Shown here piece by piece: positions 1 to 6,537 of a stretch of 11,001 nt of DNA. The notes under the pieces are model-generated. The model was given only the letters and a program-made list of their open reading frames with translations. It was not told where the DNA came from and searched no databases. The stretch is from an uncultured Clostridia bacterium (lineage in GTDB: Bacteria; Bacillota; Clostridia; Lachnospirales; Lachnospiraceae). Every line of letters starts with the position of its first letter. Positions within the stretch are counted from its first letter, which is position 1. The stretch lies in the NCBI GenBank assembly GCA_945622055.1, contig CALZBV010000063.1, positions 1-11,001 of the forward strand, given 5' to 3'. Position numbers and translations under genes: made by a program.

Positions 1-87
1 ACCGATTTTATGGAGACCGTTTGCTACTGCTATAACAGCTCCGATGAGTCCCTTCAGGTATTTGCACCGGAACCCTCCGACGAATAA
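1..87 (+). CDS. 3' end of an unidentified plus-strand gene (partial)
   Basis: An open frame runs from base 1 to a TAA at 85-87 and gives 28 C-terminal residues ending in PEPSDE. The gene begins outside the window. The tail is acidic and has two closely spaced cysteines (CYC); no family can be named from so little. Support for it being real: it is in frame from the first base, its codons resemble the neighbours, and a hairpin followed by a T run lies 23 nt after its stop. It converges with folC. Confidence 0.5.
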   Translation, partial: TDFMETVCYCYNSSDESLQVFAPEPSDE

Positions 88-110
88 AAAGCATTCCTAT
101 AAATCAAAGT

Positions 111-154
111 AACCTGCATTCCAAGGCAATTATGCCCCAGAAAGCAGGTTTTTC
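111..154. terminator. Bidirectional terminator hairpin overlapping the folC 3' end
   Basis: AACCTGC (111-117) pairs with GCAGGTT (144-150). Inside, TTC/GAA (119-121/140-142) and GGCA/TGCC (125-128/133-136) also pair, closing on a 4-nt loop, ATTA. On the plus strand the stem runs straight into TTTTT, so it is a good intrinsic terminator for the partial gene ending at 87. On the minus strand the following sequence (ACTTTGATTT) is a weaker U tract. The folC stop codon (130-132) lies in the apical loop. Confidence 0.6.
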
Positions 155-1455
155 ACTTCTCCGGCAAGATATAATGAGCCAATAATCACAACAATTTCAT
201 CACCAGCTTCCTTTTGCACCCTGGTAAGTGCTCCGTAGACTTCCGGACAGCAAATAAAATCACTGACACACTTCTGTTCCTGCGCCAGATGTATACACAG
301 CTTCATCAGCTCCTCTGCCCTCATGGCACGCGGCATGGAAGGCGCCGTCACGTAGACACGCTTTGCCTTTGGTAAAAAGAGGGGAATCATGCGGTCCAGC
401 TCCTTGTCTGCCATAGCTCCGAATACAAACACAAACCTCCGGTCCGGAAACATTTCCTCAAGACCTTCCATCGTTGCCTGCATCCCCTGTGGATTGTGGG
501 AACCATCTACCAGAAGAAGTGGAGGATACGACACAACCTCAAGTCTTGCCTGCCAGAAAACCGTAGACAGCCCGGTTCTTACCGCCTCTTCTGTAATTTC
601 AAATCCACTCATCCGAAGCTGGTCTATGGTTTCAAGCACCAAAGCTGCATTCTTTTTCTGGTAAAGTCCGGAAAGCGACAGGTTCAGATGCTTCCGGTTA
701 CGATATGAAAATCTTTGTTTTGGAAGTACTCCGCGCTTTAGTGCCTCCTCTACCGTTTCAGACGCCTCCTCCGAGGAAAGCGCGGTAAAATCCGGAAGTA
801 CCAAAGAATTTCCACAGACTTCGCAGCGTTTTCGGATTACTGCTTCTCCTTCCGGTTCCTCTCCATAAAAAACAACCCTGCTGCCGGGCTTAATGATGCC
901 TGCCTTAGCCGTGGCGATTTCCGTCATCGTTTTTCCCAAAATCGCAGTATGATCGTATCCAAGCGCTGTAATCACACTTACCACAGGAGCCGGAATCACA
1001 TTCGTCGAATCAAATTCTCCACCAAGCCCTGCTTCCAGTACAACCACATCACAGGAAAGCCTTTTAAAATACAGCAGGGCAAGCACCGTTCCAAACTCAA
1101 ATTCACTCGGCGGCTCTTCCATTTTCTCAACACAGGCAGCCAGTTCTTCGGTAAGTCCTGCCAGCTCCTCATCAGCTATATCCGCATGATTTACCGAAAT
1201 CCGCTCATTGTACCGGACAATATACGGGGAGGTATATAATCCGGTACGATACCCGGCCTTCTCTAAAATATTGGAAAGCATCGCCGCAGTACTCCCTTTT
1301 CCGTTCGTTCCTGCAATATGGATGTAGCGAAGCTCCTTTTCCGGATTTCCACAAAGCAAAAGAAGCTCCCTCGTCTTTTCCAGGCCGTTTTTCTTTCCGC
1401 GCCAATAAAGTCCATGGATATATTCCATTGCCTTTTCGTAGGTCATATGCTCCAC
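130..1455 (-). CDS. folC: Bifunctional dihydrofolate synthase / folylpolyglutamate synthase
   Basis: FolC is a cytoplasmic Mur-ligase-like enzyme that uses ATP to add glutamate to dihydropteroate and further glutamates to reduced folates, which retains them in the cell. The 441 residues match the usual length. Visible motifs are the P-loop GTNGKGST (49-56), YTSPY with RYNERI (74-86), EFEFGTVLALLYF (118-130), LEAGLGGEFDSTN (140-152), the metal/ATP motif GYDHT (166-170), the lysine of ATAKAGIIKPG (K184, aligned with the carbamylated lysine of the family) and VDGSHNPQG in the C-terminal domain. The start is a GTG at 1455 with AGAGG seven nt upstream; an in-frame ATG three codons later (1446) is the alternative, with a worse-placed ribosome site. 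It lies 33 nt behind folT in the same orientation with no terminator between them, so both should be on the THF-riboswitch transcript. Family assignment is very secure. Confidence 0.96.
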   Translation of the reverse strand: MEHMTYEKAMEYIHGLYWRGKKNGLEKTRELLLLCGNPEKELRYIHIAGTNGKGSTAAMLSNILEKAGYRTGLYTSPYIVRYNERISVNHADIADEELAGLTEELAACVEKMEEPPSEFEFGTVLALLYFKRLSCDVVVLEAGLGGEFDSTNVIPAPVVSVITALGYDHTAILGKTMTEIATAKAGIIKPGSRVVFYGEEPEGEAVIRKRCEVCGNSLVLPDFTALSSEEASETVEEALKRGVLPKQRFSYRNRKHLNLSLSGLYQKKNAALVLETIDQLRMSGFEITEEAVRTGLSTVFWQARLEVVSYPPLLLVDGSHNPQGMQATMEGLEEMFPDRRFVFVFGAMADKELDRMIPLFLPKAKRVYVTAPSMPRAMRAEELMKLCIHLAQEQKCVSDFICCPEVYGALTRVQKEAGDEIVVIIGSLYLAGEVKNLLSGA

Positions 1456-1488
1456 GTTTTCGCCTCTTTTCCGGCTGCCAGCCGATTC

Positions 1489-2109
1489 TTATTTCATGCT
1501 CTTATGCATTCCTGCAAATTCTCTGTTCAGAAACGAAACCCGGCGTACAGCGTTAAGCAGAAAATAAACTCCTATGGAATTAATCGGAAGCATACATGCA
1601 TTTTTGATGAAACGTGCCCCAAAAATCGCCTGAAACTTCAGCCTAAAGCTCTCCCACGCAGTCGCCGTATCACGGAAAAACAACCCAAAATCCTTCACTC
1701 CGTACTGGATGCTGACCCAGGTCGTCGTCATGCAGAGATTCACAATTACCGTTACACTAAGCAGGGTAGCTGCAACACGAACTACACTGATTTTATCCCT
1801 TTTATAAAATCCGTATCCGTAAAGCAGTCCCGCCACCATACTGTCAAGCGTGTAGCCAGGGAAAAAAGGTCCTGTCGGCTTTAGCATAAAGCCAAGAAGG
1901 TCTGCCGCACCCCCCATTACCATTCCCGGCAGCGGACCGAACATCATACAGGCAATCGTCGTCGGAAAAATTGTATACCCAATCTTGATGCTCTCCGTAA
2001 TCTGAATTGTGGTTGCAAAACCGAGTGCCAGTCGCAGCGCCAGAAGCATTGCCATCATTACCAGCGACTTTACGTTTTTGAATTCCTTTGCAGATTCTTT
2101 CAATCGCAT
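1489..2109 (-). CDS. folT: Folate ECF transporter S component (FolT)
   Basis: This is the substrate-binding membrane subunit of an energy-coupling factor transporter, which captures folates and works with a shared A/A'/T energy module not present in this window. The 206-residue protein is hydrophobic with about six membrane segments, typical of S components. The family signature KPTGPFFPGYTLDS is at 77-90, followed by GLLYGYGF, and the N-terminal helix carries the alanine/leucine-rich MAMLLALRLALG. The frame stays open upstream to 2238, but the start is set at ATG 2107-2109 because a near-perfect AAAGGAGGA lies just upstream; the extra 43 codons would be translated from riboswitch leader and look non-protein-like. 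The THF aptamer in the leader independently supports folate as substrate. folC follows 33 nt downstream, so imported folate would be polyglutamylated by its operon partner. Confidence 0.93.
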   Translation of the reverse strand: MRLKESAKEFKNVKSLVMMAMLLALRLALGFATTIQITESIKIGYTIFPTTIACMMFGPLPGMVMGGAADLLGFMLKPTGPFFPGYTLDSMVAGLLYGYGFYKRDKISVVRVAATLLSVTVIVNLCMTTTWVSIQYGVKDFGLFFRDTATAWESFRLKFQAIFGARFIKNACMLPINSIGVYFLLNAVRRVSFLNREFAGMHKSMK

Positions 2110-2144
2110 AAAAAAATCCTCCTTTCGTTTTATGTCGCAATCGC

Positions 2145-2169
2145 AGAAAAGAACACCGCCGACCGCGGT
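2145..2169 (-). terminator. Candidate riboswitch expression-platform terminator
   Basis: On the minus strand, ACCGC (2169-2165), a 5-nt loop and GCGGT (2159-2155) form a short GC-rich stem followed by GTTCTTTTCT. It lies between the THF aptamer and the folT start. The 5' arm ACCGC can also pair with the aptamer's own GCGGT (2241-2237), so folding of the aptamer would free the arm to form the terminator. The stem is only 5 bp and the U tract is interrupted, so a translational mechanism remains possible. Confidence 0.4.
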
Positions 2170-2214
2170 CGTCCCTTGCAAATAGCTACAACGATAGGAG
2201 AATCCTATATTTGT

Positions 2215-2313
2215 AGCAGCGGGATGCGAAATCTGCACCGCAAGATTTCTCTTTTCGTTCTGCCGGCAACTCCCCGTCCAACAAACACTTAACGCGCAAA
2301 TTTCTACTCTGCT
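2215..2313 (-). promoter_or_regulatory. Tetrahydrofolate (THF) riboswitch aptamer
   Basis: Read on the minus strand, the folT leader has the conserved layout of the THF riboswitch. P1 is AGCAG (2313-2309) closing with CTGCT (2219-2215). Then come GAGTAGA, GCGCGTTAAGTG, a central hairpin region, CGGTGCA, and GCATCCCGCTGCT at the 3' side. These blocks agree in order and spacing with the characterised folT aptamer type. It sits between a good promoter (2338-2366) and folT, the usual target. Binding of reduced folate should lower folT-folC expression. Confidence 0.9.
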
Positions 2314-2337
2314 TCTCTTATGATTTTTGACGCCCTT

Positions 2338-2366
2338 ATTCTAGCACATCAAAAAATGTTTGTAAA
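2338..2366 (-). promoter_or_regulatory. Promoter of the folT-folC operon
   Basis: On the minus strand TTTACA (2366-2361), 17 nt, then TAGAAT (2343-2338) fit a housekeeping sigma promoter. The predicted start, near 2331, is about 18 nt before the riboswitch, as expected for a riboswitch-led transcript. Confidence 0.7.
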
Positions 2367-2410
2367 TAACCATTTTCAAAAAAACCAAAATCAACCATAA
2401 ACAATGAAAA

Positions 2411-2878
2411 TCAAAGCATTCTTCCGGTATTCTGTGAACGCATGTACTCCACGATACAGAACAAAATCACAGAAATCAGTGCAATTGCGGAACAAATGAT
2501 TCCCGCCATACTCCAGATTACCCAGAACAAACCGCGAAAGTTAGCAAATGCAGCTGTGCTCTGCACAAACACACCCTTTTCATCAAGGAATAGCACCACA
2601 CCAAATACAATTCCCCAGACAACCGTAGGAATGCCCGTTAACGTCAGAACTGAGGTCAGTGAAGAAATATTTCTTTTTTCCTTTGCCTTCTTTTTTACTG
2701 CCAAAATCAGTGCAACCCAGAATGCCTCTACCAAAAGAGCAACCACCGTTCCAAAAACCATTAAGGACAATAAAATCAATACCGTAAGCGCGCTGACCCC
2801 CGCAGACACAAAAAGCCCGCCCAAAATCATCAGTAAAAGGATCCCTGCGTTATTTTTCTTTTTCTTCGTTTCACTCAT
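2411..2878 (-). CDS. Small four-helix membrane protein, unknown function
   Basis: I do not recognise a family. From ATG 2878 the protein has 155 residues: a lysine-rich cytoplasmic N-terminus (MSETKKKK), hydrophobic segments at about 11-35, 36-61, 76-98 and 117-144, a basic loop (VKKKAKEKR) at 61-69 after the second helix, and a short polar tail. By positive charge both ends and the basic loop should be cytoplasmic. The open frame extends to a TTG at 2953 (180 aa), but that TTG is part of the -35 box of a consensus promoter inside the extension and has no ribosome site. ATG 2878 has GAGGTG three nt upstream, a short but usable spacing; ATG 2917 would lie almost at the transcript's first base. 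It is a single-gene unit between the folate operon and the xylan locus. A membrane location is well supported; any role would be a guess. Confidence 0.75.
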   Translation of the reverse strand: MSETKKKKNNAGILLLMILGGLFVSAGVSALTVLILLSLMVFGTVVALLVEAFWVALILAVKKKAKEKRNISSLTSVLTLTGIPTVVWGIVFGVVLFLDEKGVFVQSTAAFANFRGLFWVIWSMAGIICSAIALISVILFCIVEYMRSQNTGRML

Positions 2879-2924
2879 ACACCTCGCAGTCAGACTGCTC
2901 CCTCCAATCAATAACATTACACTG

Positions 2925-2953
2925 ATTATAATAAAAATTCGATACTGCGTCAA
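2925..2953 (-). promoter_or_regulatory. Promoter of the small membrane-protein gene
   Basis: On the minus strand TTGACG (2953-2948), 17 nt, TATAAT (2930-2925): one mismatch from the full consensus with ideal spacing. The predicted start is near 2918, giving a leader of about 40 nt before ATG 2878. Confidence 0.75.
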
Positions 2954-3045
2954 TGAGCTTCATACAAATATGCGGCCAAAAAAAGAAAAACTTAAGTATT
3001 CGAAAAGAAACTGATTTATCCCATAAAAAACAATAGCAGATTTCA

Positions 3046-3078
3046 CAAAAAGCGAGGCCTAAATGACAGACCCCGCTT
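3046..3078 (-). terminator. Second tandem terminator after the GH43 operon
   Basis: On the minus strand AAGCGGGG (3078-3071) pairs over 8 bp, including one G-U, with CCTCGCTT (3057-3050) around a 13-nt loop, and the T run continues to 3046. The G-U pair makes the stem better on the minus strand than on the plus strand, matching the direction of the GH43 genes. Confidence 0.7.
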
Positions 3079-3083
3079 GAAAA

Positions 3084-3099
3084 TTGCCTGAAAAGGCAA
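3084..3099 (-). terminator. First of two tandem terminators after the GH43 operon
   Basis: Minus strand: TTGCC, a 6-nt loop, GGCAA, then TTTTC, about 15 nt past the stop of the GH43-CBM6 gene. The stem is short, and a second, stronger hairpin follows at once. Confidence 0.5.
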
Positions 3100-3112
3100 C
3101 TGTTTTGACAAT

Positions 3113-4831
3113 TTACTTTGAAAACTGCCAGTAATCTACCTGATACCCTTCACCGCCGAATACCATAACCAGATTGTGAACGCCGGTTACCGTCGTAAGC
3201 AGCTCGGAGGAAATCTCGTGCCACTGACCGTCCATGTGTTCACCAATCTGAAGGTAGCCGATTACCTCACCGTCCGTGCTGTCCAGACGAAGCTGAATGA
3301 TACCTGTTACTCCTTCGCCTGCACGAACGGATGCCATGAAGCTCTTTGCACCGCTTTCGCCAAAATCAACGCCATACAATGCAAGCCAGTCTCCGGACTC
3401 AATCTCATCAAGCGCCATATTACCGGAGCCGTAGGTCTTACTTACCATACCCTCCTGAATGGTATTAAGTCCTGCCATGGTAGCCATCGTCTCAGCCTGT
3501 ACCACCTGGTAAGGATCAAAATTCTTCGTCTGCTTAAGCATGTTACGGGTTGCTTTTTCTACTTTGGAAATCGTTCCGTCCTCATTCACATTAATCTTCG
3601 TAATTCCTGTACAGCGGTATCCGCCGGAAATACCCATCGGCTTTTCCAGAATCTGCGTATGGTATGTAATATACCATTCGTCATTGAACTCAAACATGCA
3701 ATGGTGGTTGTTTCCGTAGCAGCCGTAATATACTCCCGGATTCTTCAGGACTACACCGCCAAAGGTAAACGGTCCCATCGGATTCTTTGAGGTCATGTAA
3801 GCAATCTCCGCACTGCGAAGTCCAAGCTCTGCGGACAATTCCGGATCCTGGTCCGTCTGCCAGTTAGAGCAGTAGGAATAGTAATACGTATCGCCGATTT
3901 TGTTAATACCGGAGTCTTCAAACAGGAATGGAACATCAATTGCAACCGGATCGCCGTCCAGACTGATCATATCCGCACCGAGCTTTGCCACTCTCGCCGT
4001 TCCCGGATAAGAAACCTTTCCTGCAGGAACACCTCCACCGAAATATATATATGCATTTCCGTCATCATCTACCAGAACAGCCGGGTCAAACAGCCAGTCA
4101 ACATTTCCGCAGTTCGGTGTCTGACGGGAAATCAGAGCCTTTTTGATCGGGTCTTTGAACGGTCCGACCGGACTGTCAGCTACCAGAACTCCAATTCCGT
4201 TTCCACCGTTTGCAAAATAGAGGAAGAACTGCATCTTTCCGTCAATTTCCTTATAGCAGGCAGCCGGAGCCCAGGAATTGTTTCCCCAGGTTGCAGCACC
4301 GCTTTTTCCTGCGGCATAAATCGTTCCATGGTCGGTCCAGTTTACGAGATCATCAGAAGAAACCACGTTAATCTTGTTAATCTTGCTGTAGCTGTTATTC
4401 TGCACGTTCTTTCCGTAATACTCCACAACATCACCGGTCATATAAAGATATACTCTGCCTTCATACACAATCGCATACGGGTCAGCTCCGAGACGCTGCG
4501 TCATAACCGGCGTATCGTAACCCATAGCCTTTAAGGTCTTTGTAAGCTCCTGACTTTCATACAGCTCCTTCCACTTTGCTTCCAGCTCTGCCGTCGTCAT
4601 CTTCTTCTGTTCCTTTTTTACCTCCTCCGTTACCACCGGCTCCTTCGTCGGCTCCGGAGTGGCCGTCAGCGCTTCCGTAATCTCAGGGGTAGCATCCGGA
4701 GTAACCTCCGGGCCTTCCGTTACAACCGGCGTCGGCGTCGTGTTATCTGCATCGCCATTCTTTGCACAGCCTGCAACAGCGGCTGTCAGTAAAACTCCTG
4801 CAATTCCTGCTAAAATAATCTGCTTTCTCAT
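3113..4831 (-). CDS. Surface lipoprotein GH43 glycosidase with C-terminal CBM6 (arabinofuranosidase/xylosidase type)
   Basis: Probably an exported glycosidase that removes arabinofuranose or xylose from arabinoxylan or its oligosaccharides at the cell surface. Residues 1-22 are a lipoprotein signal with lipobox VAGC (19-22); a Thr/Pro/Glu-rich spacer (about 30-70) lifts the enzyme off the membrane. The GH43 five-blade propeller spans about 105-435: candidate general base D117 (GADPYA), pKa-modulating aspartate D249 (LFDPAVLVDDDG) and general acid E305 (LFEDSGINKIGDTYY), plus the NNHH motif near 376 often found at the metal site. A CBM6-like module follows (about 440-572, starting VQAET and ending VDYWQF), as in GH43-CBM6 arabinoxylan arabinofuranohydrolases such as Bacillus XynD. 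Exact specificity cannot be read from sequence. The gene is second in the operon after the cytoplasmic GH43; the strong Shine-Dalgarno (4859-4866) is 27 nt from the ATG with a hairpin between. Two terminators follow. Confidence 0.88.
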   Translation of the reverse strand: MRKQIILAGIAGVLLTAAVAGCAKNGDADNTTPTPVVTEGPEVTPDATPEITEALTATPEPTKEPVVTEEVKKEQKKMTTAELEAKWKELYESQELTKTLKAMGYDTPVMTQRLGADPYAIVYEGRVYLYMTGDVVEYYGKNVQNNSYSKINKINVVSSDDLVNWTDHGTIYAAGKSGAATWGNNSWAPAACYKEIDGKMQFFLYFANGGNGIGVLVADSPVGPFKDPIKKALISRQTPNCGNVDWLFDPAVLVDDDGNAYIYFGGGVPAGKVSYPGTARVAKLGADMISLDGDPVAIDVPFLFEDSGINKIGDTYYYSYCSNWQTDQDPELSAELGLRSAEIAYMTSKNPMGPFTFGGVVLKNPGVYYGCYGNNHHCMFEFNDEWYITYHTQILEKPMGISGGYRCTGITKINVNEDGTISKVEKATRNMLKQTKNFDPYQVVQAETMATMAGLNTIQEGMVSKTYGSGNMALDEIESGDWLALYGVDFGESGAKSFMASVRAGEGVTGIIQLRLDSTDGEVIGYLQIGEHMDGQWHEISSELLTTVTGVHNLVMVFGGEGYQVDYWQFSK

Positions 4832-4838
4832 AATACTG

Positions 4839-4866
4839 TCCGCAATTTATTCTGCGGAACCTCCTT
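4839..4866 (-). promoter_or_regulatory. Shine-Dalgarno plus spacer hairpin ahead of the GH43-CBM6 lipoprotein gene
   Basis: On the minus strand AAGGAGGT (4866-4859) is followed by TCCGCA (4858-4853), an 8-nt loop and TGCGGA (4844-4839), then 7 nt to the ATG at 4831. Unfolded, the ribosome site is 27 nt from the start; with the 6-bp hairpin formed, the single-stranded spacer is about 7 nt. The upstream gene's stop codon (4849-4847) lies in the loop, so translation of the first gene should affect the hairpin. Confidence 0.5.
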
Positions 4867-6415
4867 TCCAGTCCGTATGATAAATGAAATCCGTAAACTC
4901 CGCTGTTCCCCCTGCCTCCTTTGTGGAAAATACAAACAATCCGAAGCGGCAGCCGCAAAAATGATCCAGTCGGAAGGAAAGCTGTTTTTCCGTGCCAAGC
5001 CTCTGAAACTCTGCAGAAGCGGCAGTCCGGTAAGAAAATACCGCTACGTCTTTTCCCTTCGAAAAATCACATTCCATACGAAGCGTTACCCTGTCTTGCG
5101 CCATAAGCTCGCAAAGAAGCTCACACGGTTCTGCATCAAAGCCTCCCATTCGTCCTGCCTGCTCTGTCTTTTTCTGCGTAAGCTGTACCAGGGAATATGT
5201 GCCGTTTTCTTTTCTAAGGGCAATGCAGCCGTAATCTCCCTCTAATGCACAAAGTCCGGCATAATCTCCATCCTTTAGCTTCCCTGCATCCAGCGTAACC
5301 TCCGCGGCACAATGCTCTCCTGCCGTTCTCTGCGTCAGGGTATTGGCTGCCTGCACGAGAGTGCTGCAAACCTTTCCTGTCGTAATCCGAACTGAATTTC
5401 TCTCTTTATCCAGCGATATCAATGAAAAATCCGGGGTATGATTCCACTGCCACGGCTTTTTCAGAACCGCCGAACCGTCTGCACCCAACGCCTCCTCAAA
5501 AAACTCACTGCACCAGAGCGGTTCATACTCATACTCCGGTCTGGTTGAAGAAACCGTAACGGTCTTTGGCGTTACACCATCAGCCCCAAACACCGGAAAA
5601 TTATTTTTCCAGGTTACCGGTACGAGCACCGGTATACGCCCGATTGCTCCATGATCCTGGAATACAATGGAATACCAGTCTCCCTCCGGGGTATCCACGA
5701 TTCCACCCTGTGCACAGCCGGAATGACGCTCATCCAGATCACTTTGGAGCACATCCCCACCGGTAAATTCCCCTGTCAGCGAATCCGAGCAGAAACAGCT
5801 CTCCGTACGAAGCCCACCCTTTGGCCAGTGAATAAAAAACAGATAGTAGGTACCGTTGATTTTGTAAAAATGCGTGCCCTCATAACCAAGCATCGCCGCA
5901 TCCGTATCACGTACAACCATACGATGCAGACCGCCCTCCTTCGGCGCTGTCAGTGTATCGTTCAGTTCGGTAATGTAAATCTCACGGTTTCCGTAGGCAA
6001 TATAGACTCTTCCGTCGTCGTCAAACAGAAGAGAGTTGTCATGAAAAAAGCCCTCAATGGTCTGCTTCCGCCAGGGTCCCGTTACCTCCTTTGACGTGTA
6101 CAGATACGTTTTTCCGGTATCATTTGCAACAAAACAGACATAAAAGCTCCCCTTGTGATACCGGAGGGAAGCCGCCCACATTCCTTTTCCATAGACGCCC
6201 TTACCGTCCTTAAGACACTGTCCCGGTGTGTTGTCCAGACTGTCATACACATACGAAGCAATCTCCCAATGAATCAGATCATAGGAACGTAAAATCACGC
6301 AGCCCGGCATAAAATGCATGGTAGTGCTTACCATGTAGTAAGTATCCTCCACACGAATCACATCCGGGTCCGGATAGTCCGTGTAAAGTACCGGATTTTG
6401 TCCTGTTACCTTCAT
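4847..6415 (-). CDS. Cytoplasmic GH43 glycosidase (beta-xylosidase/arabinofuranosidase type)
   Basis: Probably releases terminal xylose or arabinose from imported xylo-oligosaccharides. The 522 residues have no signal peptide. The N-terminal propeller (about 1-310) has the GH43 residues: D16 in YPDPDVIRV (general base), D126 in FHDNSLLFDDDG (pKa modulator), E179 in GYEGTHFYKING (general acid) and H231 in RHSGCAQGG. About 320-522 is a beta-rich domain resembling the C-terminal concanavalin-like domain of GH43 xylosidases, which contributes to the active-site rim in that group. The frame is open to 6553, but ATG 6415 is chosen because AGGAGG lies six nt upstream and the extension reads through the promoter. 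It is the first gene of the operon divergent from the AraC regulator and is in the same reading frame as the next gene, from which it is separated by its TAA plus five codons. Family is sure; substrate is inferred from the neighbouring GH8 and GH43-CBM6 genes. Confidence 0.9.
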   Translation of the reverse strand: MKVTGQNPVLYTDYPDPDVIRVEDTYYMVSTTMHFMPGCVILRSYDLIHWEIASYVYDSLDNTPGQCLKDGKGVYGKGMWAASLRYHKGSFYVCFVANDTGKTYLYTSKEVTGPWRKQTIEGFFHDNSLLFDDDGRVYIAYGNREIYITELNDTLTAPKEGGLHRMVVRDTDAAMLGYEGTHFYKINGTYYLFFIHWPKGGLRTESCFCSDSLTGEFTGGDVLQSDLDERHSGCAQGGIVDTPEGDWYSIVFQDHGAIGRIPVLVPVTWKNNFPVFGADGVTPKTVTVSSTRPEYEYEPLWCSEFFEEALGADGSAVLKKPWQWNHTPDFSLISLDKERNSVRITTGKVCSTLVQAANTLTQRTAGEHCAAEVTLDAGKLKDGDYAGLCALEGDYGCIALRKENGTYSLVQLTQKKTEQAGRMGGFDAEPCELLCELMAQDRVTLRMECDFSKGKDVAVFSYRTAASAEFQRLGTEKQLSFRLDHFCGCRFGLFVFSTKEAGGTAEFTDFIYHTDWKGGSAE

Positions 6416-6447
6416 GCAAATCCTCCTGTCAATTTCAAGGCAAACGA

Positions 6448-6490
6448 TATACCCCCGCCCCATATCAGACCAAAGGCTTATATCCCCGCC
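6448..6490. repeat. Direct repeat in the araC-GH43 intergenic region (putative operator)
   Basis: Two 12-bp copies, TATACCCCCGCC (6448-6459) and TATATCCCCGCC (6479-6490), differ at one base and start 31 bp apart, close to three helical turns. They lie between the predicted GH43 transcription start and its ATG, upstream of the araC promoter. AraC-type regulators usually bind phased direct repeats, so this is the best candidate operator; binding is inferred only. Confidence 0.45.
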
Positions 6491-6508
6491 AATTATATAT
6501 TTATTATT

Positions 6509-6537
6509 ATTATATCGTCTTGAAAGTATTTCCACAA
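6509..6537 (-). promoter_or_regulatory. Promoter of the GH43 operon
   Basis: On the minus strand TTGTGG (6537-6532), 17 nt, TATAAT (6514-6509). The -10 is perfect and the -35 is imperfect, as is common for promoters needing an activator. The predicted start is near 6502, leaving a leader of about 85 nt that carries the direct repeat. Confidence 0.55.

Noticed and set aside
1318..1884. A 188-codon plus-strand open frame across the folC-folT junction
   Set aside because: It is antisense to two well-identified genes, rich in Arg/Lys/His/Ser, and has no promoter or ribosome site.
2442..3014. A 190-codon plus-strand open frame opposite the membrane protein
   Set aside because: Its Thr/Lys/Ile-rich composition with a run of phenylalanines is what the antisense of a hydrophobic gene gives; no ribosome site, and the minus strand has promoter, start and membrane-protein logic.
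3176..3790. A 204-codon plus-strand open frame opposite the GH43-CBM6 gene
   Set aside because: The minus strand encodes conserved GH43 and CBM6 motifs through the same bases; the plus frame has no recognisable domain.
6439..6453. Possible catabolite-responsive element (GGCAAACGATATAC) in the GH43 leader
   Set aside because: One half and the central CG fit, but the other half lacks the symmetric TTxCA end, so it falls below a credible CcpA site; a genome-trained matrix score would be needed.
6495..6514. ATT/TAT triplet-rich run between the divergent genes
   Set aside because: Short A/T-rich promoter DNA that contains the -10 box; not long enough to call a microsatellite or origin.
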